From assembly GCF_024741815.1 (NCBI RefSeq), contig NZ_CP102951.1, forward strand, positions 2,371,001 to 2,435,000: a DNA stretch of 64,000 nucleotides, written 5' to 3'. Position numbers and translations under genes: made by a program. Positions 59,745 to 64,000 of this stretch are shown here, piece by piece; the first letter of the stretch is position 1; each line of letters begins with the position of its first letter. This DNA comes from Pseudomonas sp. LS1212 (GTDB taxonomy: Bacteria; Pseudomonadota; Gammaproteobacteria; Pseudomonadales; Pseudomonadaceae). Below the pieces are notes generated by a model. It was not told the origin of the DNA and searched no databases. It saw only the letters and a list, made by a program, of their open reading frames with translations.

Positions 59745-60720
59745 CCGTGTCATGCTGGGGGCTTTGCTGGGGCGCCTGGGGCTTGCGGGCGCGGCGCTCC
59801 AGTATCAGGTAGACCACGCAGGCAATTGCCAGTGGCAGCAGGAAGTAGAGCGCCCGATAGCCGATCAGCGCCGCCAGCAGGGTGCCTTTGGAGTATTGAG
59901 GGTGAAGCAGCGTGATGAACACGGCTTCGAGTACTCCGAGCCCGGCCGGGATATGGGTAATCACGCCGGCGATGCTACTGATCAATAGTATTGCCAGAAT
60001 CGTCGGGTAGCCGACCTTGCCTGGTAGCAGCAAGTAGATCAGCAGAGCCATCAACGCCCAGTTGCACGGCCCCATCAGTGCCTGTGTCACCGCCAGGCGA
60101 AAGGATGGCAGGGTGATTTCGTGGTCGCCAATGGACCAGGTGCGACGCCTGGCGAAGCGGCAAGCCAGCAGGTAGGCGCATGCGGCCAGCAAAAGCATCG
60201 CACCGATCACCCGCAACCCCATGGCGCCGACTTGAATGCCAGGTGGTAACTCCGGCAGCCCCATGACGAACACGCTCCCGGCCACCAACAGATAGCTGAG
60301 CCAGTTGGTGACCAGGCACAGGCTGAGAATTTTAGTGATGGTCGCTACGTCCAGCCCCAGCTTTGAGTACAGGCGGTAACGCAGGGCCACGCCACCTACC
60401 CAGGAACTGAGGTTGAGATTGAAGGCGTAACAGACAAACGCCAGCGGCAGCACCTGGCGAGTGGGTAGCTTATGCCCGGTATAACGACGCCCAAGCAGGT
60501 CGTAACTGCTGAACAGCGTATAGCTGCACAGTGCGATTGCCACCCCGATCGCCAGGGTGCTCAACCGGTAGGATTGCAAGGCTTGCTTGACCTCCTGCCA
60601 CTCCAGATTGCGCAGCAGCATGAACAGCAGCACCGGCACCAGAATGAAAAAGAGCAGGGTCAAACCGCGTTTGGCCCAGACCCATTTGCTTTTGTGCGTG
60701 TGGGGGGCGTTTGGCTTCAT
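59731..60720 (-). CDS. ybhN: Lysylphosphatidylglycerol synthase-like membrane protein YbhN
   Basis: A 329-aa membrane protein with about eight helices, including NLNLSSWVGGVALRYRLYSKLG and ITHIPAGLGVLEAVF, typical of the YbhN/LPG_synthase_TM family. E. coli YbhN is of similar length and lies in the same ybhP-clsB-ybhN order. Members may move or modify lipids; the function of this group is unsettled. The start overlaps the clsB stop (ATGA). Confidence 0.88.
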   Translation of the reverse strand: MKPNAPHTHKSKWVWAKRGLTLLFFILVPVLLFMLLRNLEWQEVKQALQSYRLSTLAIGVAIALCSYTLFSSYDLLGRRYTGHKLPTRQVLPLAFVCYAFNLNLSSWVGGVALRYRLYSKLGLDVATITKILSLCLVTNWLSYLLVAGSVFVMGLPELPPGIQVGAMGLRVIGAMLLLAACAYLLACRFARRRTWSIGDHEITLPSFRLAVTQALMGPCNWALMALLIYLLLPGKVGYPTILAILLISSIAGVITHIPAGLGVLEAVFITLLHPQYSKGTLLAALIGYRALYFLLPLAIACVVYLILERRARKPQAPQQSPQHDTVNQR

Positions 60721-61955
60721 GGGTGTTTGGCCTGATCGAGAGGCGCAGGGGCGCCGGGCGGCGCTTCCGGCGTCGGCACCATGGGTATCAGTTTGGGGGA
60801 GTGGGCTGGCAGCCAGCCAACGATGGCAGGAAAGCGCCGCAGAAAGTGGAACGTGAGGAAAATAAGCGGAGCCCGCCACCAGTACCCGCGCAGTACCCGT
60901 TGCAGGGTGACGGCCTTGCAGTGAGCCTGTGCAAGACCCAGCAGATGCTCATGCAGCCGCTCGTTCAGCTTGCGGTCGCGGATAATCAGGTTGGCTTCCA
61001 GGTTCAGCGCCAGGCTCAGCGGGTCGAGATTGCTCGATCCTATCGTCGACCATTGGTCATCGATCAGTGCCACCTTGCCGTGCAACGGTCGCTCACAGTA
61101 TTCATGAATGACCACACCGTCGCGCAGCAAGTAGTTGTAGAGCAGGCGTGAGCACAAAAGCACCAGTGGCAAGTCGGGCATGCCCTGCAGAATCAGGGTC
61201 ACTTTCACGCCACGGCGGGCGGCATTGCGTATTGCCCGCAATAAGCGATAGCCGGGAAAGAAATAGGCGTTGGCGATCACAACCCGCTCCCTGGCGCTCC
61301 GGATGGCGATCAGGTAGTGCTGTTCAATGTCGCGCTGGTGCTCGTGGTTGTCCCGGATGCACAGCAGCATGCTCGCCTGGGCGCTGTCGGCCTCGATGGG
61401 CGCCGAACGGCTGCGCCAGGGCGTTGGATTGCGCCGCACCCGGCTGGTTTCATCGAGCAATTGCAGGCTCGCGCGATGCAGGTCAGCGACGATCGGGCCG
61501 CGTACCCGTACGGCATAATCCTGTTTGGCCATCGGGCCGAAGTCGGCCAGGTGATCGGCCGAGTAATTGATGCCGCCGACAAAGGCCGTCTCGCCGTCGA
61601 TCACCAAAATTTTACGGTGCATTCGCCGAAACAGATTGGTGCGCATGCCCAAAAGCTTGGGGCTGGGATCGAACGCCTGCAGGTGCACGCCAACCTCGAC
61701 CAATGCCTGCAGGAAGTCCGAGCTGAGGTCGGCGGTGCCATAGCCATCGACCAGTACCTCGACGCGAACGCCGCGCCGCGCCGCATCGATCAACACCTGT
61801 TGCAGTTGCTGGCCGACCTTGTCTTCGAAAATGATGAAGGTCTCGAGCAGCACTTCTTCGCGGGCATCGTTGATGGCCTGGAAGACACTTGGGAAGTAGT
61901 CCTCGCCGTTGATCAGCAGTTGCACCTGATTGCTGTCTCGCCATGTTGCGCTCAT
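60717..61955 (-). CDS. clsB: Cardiolipin synthase ClsB (phospholipase D family)
   Basis: A 412-aa PLD-superfamily enzyme with two HKD motifs: HRKILVIDGETAFVGGIN (about 113-130) and HGKVALIDDQWSTIGSSNLD (about 295-314). The length matches ClsB/YbhO. It forms cardiolipin from phosphatidylglycerol or phosphatidylethanolamine at the inner membrane. The start overlaps the ybhP stop by four bases, so translation is coupled. Confidence 0.92.
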   Translation of the reverse strand: MSATWRDSNQVQLLINGEDYFPSVFQAINDAREEVLLETFIIFEDKVGQQLQQVLIDAARRGVRVEVLVDGYGTADLSSDFLQALVEVGVHLQAFDPSPKLLGMRTNLFRRMHRKILVIDGETAFVGGINYSADHLADFGPMAKQDYAVRVRGPIVADLHRASLQLLDETSRVRRNPTPWRSRSAPIEADSAQASMLLCIRDNHEHQRDIEQHYLIAIRSARERVVIANAYFFPGYRLLRAIRNAARRGVKVTLILQGMPDLPLVLLCSRLLYNYLLRDGVVIHEYCERPLHGKVALIDDQWSTIGSSNLDPLSLALNLEANLIIRDRKLNERLHEHLLGLAQAHCKAVTLQRVLRGYWWRAPLIFLTFHFLRRFPAIVGWLPAHSPKLIPMVPTPEAPPGAPAPLDQAKHP

Positions 61956-62734
61956 AGATGCACCTCCACAGCCAGGGGTGCATGATCGGAAAGGTGAGAC
62001 CAGGGCTTGCGTGATAGCACCTGCGGTTGATGGGCGGTGGCATTGCGAAGGTAGATGCGGTCCAGGCAGAGCAAGGGCCAGCGCGCTGGAAAGCTCTTGG
62101 CGGGTGCACCGAACGCCTGCGTGAAGACTTCCTGCATGGTGCATTCGGCCAGTTGCGCATCGGCCCGCTTGCGCCAGTCGTTGAAGTCGCCGGCCAGGAT
62201 TACCGGCGCATCGGCCGGCAAGCTGTCGAGCAGATGGCACAGCAGCTGCAACTGTTTTTGGCGTTGGCGCTCGCGCAACCCCAGATGGACGCAAATGGTA
62301 TGTACCTCGGGCTGCCCTGGCAGTGCCAGCACCGAATGCAGCAAGCCGCGTTCTTCGTTACCGGTAATGGTAACGTCCAGGTTGGCATGACGCACGATCG
62401 GGAACTTCGACAACAGGGCGTTGCCATGTTCGCCATCGGGATAGACGGCATTGCGGCCATAGGCGAACACCGGCCACATGCTGTCGGCAAGAAACTCATA
62501 TTGTGGAATGTCGGACCAGTTGTCATAGCGCTGGCCATGCTGGCGATGGGTGCCGAGCACTTCTTGAAGGAACACGACGTCGGCCGACAGGGTGCGTACC
62601 GCATCGCGCAGTTCCGGCAACACAAAGTGCCGATTCAACGGGCTGAAACCCTTGTGTGTGTTGACCGTCAGTATTCGCAGCGAACGGACCTGGAGGGCCT
62701 GTGCACTGAAGGGTTGCGGTTGGGGCCTACTCAT
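61952..62734 (-). CDS. ybhP: Endonuclease/exonuclease/phosphatase family protein YbhP
   Basis: A 260-aa EEP-fold protein. LRILTVNTHKG is the first metal loop, DVVFLQEV has the catalytic Glu, LAGDFNDWR gives the Asp/Asn pair, and SDHAPLAVEV the terminal Asp-His. ATG 62734 is chosen over the in-frame start at 62782. It is the first gene of a three-gene operon with clsB and ybhN; a phospholipid-related phosphodiesterase role is plausible from that context. Confidence 0.88.
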   Translation of the reverse strand: MSRPQPQPFSAQALQVRSLRILTVNTHKGFSPLNRHFVLPELRDAVRTLSADVVFLQEVLGTHRQHGQRYDNWSDIPQYEFLADSMWPVFAYGRNAVYPDGEHGNALLSKFPIVRHANLDVTITGNEERGLLHSVLALPGQPEVHTICVHLGLRERQRQKQLQLLCHLLDSLPADAPVILAGDFNDWRKRADAQLAECTMQEVFTQAFGAPAKSFPARWPLLCLDRIYLRNATAHQPQVLSRKPWSHLSDHAPLAVEVHL

Positions 62735-62870
62735 GCGCAATGTCCCTGGCTGATCATCGGAGAAAGGTTCAGGCAGCCGCAAACGCGAGGCTCACTCTAT
62801 TTTCCGACTTTCCGGGGCTCAGGAAGTTTCAGGCTGTCGGATACCCGGCGCACCTGCTTGATGGCAGGTT

Positions 62871-63473
62871 TCAGGCGGCGGAGCTGATGCCGCAGGCGAG
62901 CAGGGTCCGCTCGATGGCGCCGACCACCAGGTTTTCCATCAGCGCCAGGCGCTGGGAGTCCGGCAGTGGGCAGTCCTCCAGCCAGCCCGGCAAGTGATTG
63001 ACCAGGTTGGCGATGGCATGCCCGGCGGCCTTGAGCTGCATGCCGCCAAGGGTGGTATGCGGGGCAATCAACTGCAACAGCTGGCGTTCGTACTGCTCGC
63101 GCAGGTTGATGATCTGTTGTTGTTGGGTGTCAGTCAGGCAGCAAAGGTCACGTTCGGCCAGGCGAAACTGCAAGGGGCGCTCCCGGTGCAGGTTCCAATG
63201 GGCCCGGATCAGCACGCCAAGCGGATTTTCCGTAGCGCGCAGCCGCTTGGAACCCAGCGTCAGCGTGGCCAGCAGCTCTTCGTGCAACTCTTCGATCAGA
63301 TCGAACAGCAGATGCTGCTTGCTGGGGAAATGATGGTAGAGCGAGCCGGCCGTGAGCCCCAGATGGGCCGCCAACTCACGCATACTGACCTGGCCGAAGC
63401 CCTTCAAGGCGAAGAGCTCCAGGGCCTTGTCACGACTTTCTTCATAACGCGAGCATTGCGCTGGATTAGTCAT
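62871..63473 (-). CDS. TetR family transcriptional regulator
   Basis: A 200-aa regulator with an N-terminal helix-turn-helix (about 10-55; ALELFALKGFGQVSMRELAA then GLTAGSLYHHFPSK) and a helical ligand domain with the C-terminal TetR pattern. ATG 63473 gives family length; the frame stays open further but lacks homology. It lies 16 bases after the 3-hydroxyacyl-CoA dehydrogenase stop on the same strand, so it may control acyl-CoA degradation genes. Confidence 0.9.
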   Translation of the reverse strand: MTNPAQCSRYEESRDKALELFALKGFGQVSMRELAAHLGLTAGSLYHHFPSKQHLLFDLIEELHEELLATLTLGSKRLRATENPLGVLIRAHWNLHRERPLQFRLAERDLCCLTDTQQQQIINLREQYERQLLQLIAPHTTLGGMQLKAAGHAIANLVNHLPGWLEDCPLPDSQRLALMENLVVGAIERTLLACGISSAA

Positions 63474-63489
63474 CGTGACGTTCCTGGCC

Positions 63490-64000
63490 TTAGTAGGAAT
63501 GAAACCCGCGACCGCTCTTGCGGCCCAGGTAGCCGGCCGCGACCATCTCCTTGAGCAGCGGGGCGGGGCGGTATTTGCTGTCGTTGAAGCCATCATGGAA
63601 GGCTTCCATGATGGCCAGCAGGGTATCGAGCCCGATCAAATCGGCCAACGCCAGCGGGCCGATCGGCTGGTTGCAGCCCAGGCGCATGCCGGTGTCGATG
63701 TCCTCGGCACTGGCCAGGCCTTCCTGCAACACCATGACCGCTTCGTTGATCATGGGCACCAGGATGCGATTGACCACAAAACCTGGACGGTTGCCGGCGG
63801 TGATGGCCGTCTTGCCGACCCGTTCGGCCAGGGCCAGGGCCAGGGCATGGGTCGCATCGCTGGTCTGCAGGCCACCAATCACCTCAATCAGCGTCATCAC
63901 CGGCACCGGGTTGAAGAAGTGCAGGCCGATAAAGCGCTCGGGCTGGCTGACACTGGCAGCCAACTGGGTGATCGACAGCGACGAGGTGTTGGAAGCGATC
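63490..64000 (-). CDS. 3-hydroxyacyl-CoA dehydrogenase, C-terminal part (partial)
   Basis: The frame enters from beyond the window and covers about 169 residues. ASNTSSLSITQLA and GLHFFNPVPVMTLIEVI carry the catalytic His in the HFFNP motif. NRPGFVVNRILVPMINEAV is the conserved dimer/substrate segment. It ends GRKSGRGFHSY, as in 3-hydroxybutyryl-CoA dehydrogenases (Hbd/PaaH). It catalyses NAD-dependent oxidation of 3-hydroxyacyl-CoA. The N-terminal NAD-binding domain is outside the window. Confidence 0.92.
   Translation of the reverse strand, partial: IASNTSSLSITQLAASVSQPERFIGLHFFNPVPVMTLIEVIGGLQTSDATHALALALAERVGKTAITAGNRPGFVVNRILVPMINEAVMVLQEGLASAEDIDTGMRLGCNQPIGPLALADLIGLDTLLAIMEAFHDGFNDSKYRPAPLLKEMVAAGYLGRKSGRGFHSY

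Noticed and set aside
1..64000. tRNA, rRNA, complete insertion sequence or prophage genes
   Set aside because: No cloverleaf, ribosomal RNA segment, transposase, integrase or phage structural gene was recognised on either strand by eye.

Overview
The window looks like chromosome of a Pseudomonas of the P. putida/P. fluorescens lineage. The GC content is high, the REP-like inverted repeats are typical of the genus, and several genes are recognisable: an RsmE-type CsrA, an MvaT-family H-NS analogue, hpd, gor-galU, modABC and FUSC/DUF1656/HlyD efflux genes. I saw no rRNA, tRNA, CRISPR array, complete insertion sequence or prophage. All product names come from reading motifs and remembered family features. 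No database search was run.

Layout, part 1. Positions 1-3.2 kb hold a gene edge, an Lrp/AsnC regulator, an EamA permease, a SIR2 deacylase and an orphan small protein. Positions 3.3-13 kb hold a putative catabolic and uptake block: a polyamine-type ABC transporter, a LysR regulator, a ThDP-dependent AruI-like decarboxylase, a YtcJ-like amidohydrolase and a COG0523 metal-chaperone GTPase. Two small genes with near-identical ribosome-binding contexts follow; one encodes a secreted Gly/His-rich repeat protein with a (GGT)12 tract. Positions 13.9-15.5 kb are partly decayed: a DUF6555-like small gene, a truncated and frameshifted KaiC-like gene, an intact response regulator and rsmE.

Layout, part 2. 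Positions 16-21.6 kb encode a BvgAS/RocSAR-like phosphorelay: a LuxR-type regulator, a large hybrid sensor kinase and a REC-EAL protein whose EAL domain has lost many catalytic residues. modABC follows, with a convincing ModE box. Positions 24.5-29.5 kb hold a nitronate monooxygenase, small proteins, two lipoproteins, galU and gor. Positions 29.7-34.7 kb are a four-gene chaperone-usher fimbrial cluster, a plausible but unproven target of the Roc-like system. Remnants of ahpC and ahpF come next, then gloA, an mvaT-type gene with a TTG start and an oprD-like remnant.

Layout, part 3. Positions 37.7-43.2 kb hold cobF, a glycosyltransferase and an aromatic-acid-type efflux operon. Positions 43.3-50.7 kb form a tightly overlapped operon wecB-nfrB-nfrA-DUF4434. 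It resembles the c-di-GMP-gated N4-receptor glycan pathway and adds a candidate glycan hydrolase. Positions 50.9-54.7 kb hold an AspA/AstE-like enzyme, a LysR/PACE divergent pair and RarD. Then come hpd with a possible leader ORF and operator, a CSS-motif sensor lacking its EAL domain, a cytosine deaminase, a hybrid kinase, the ybhP-clsB-ybhN membrane-lipid operon, a TetR regulator and a truncated 3-hydroxyacyl-CoA dehydrogenase gene.

Themes: c-di-GMP-linked surface functions (RocR-like protein, NfrB MshEN domain, CSS protein, fimbriae, RsmE) and several remnants of otherwise conserved genes (kaiC-like, ahpC, ahpF, oprD).
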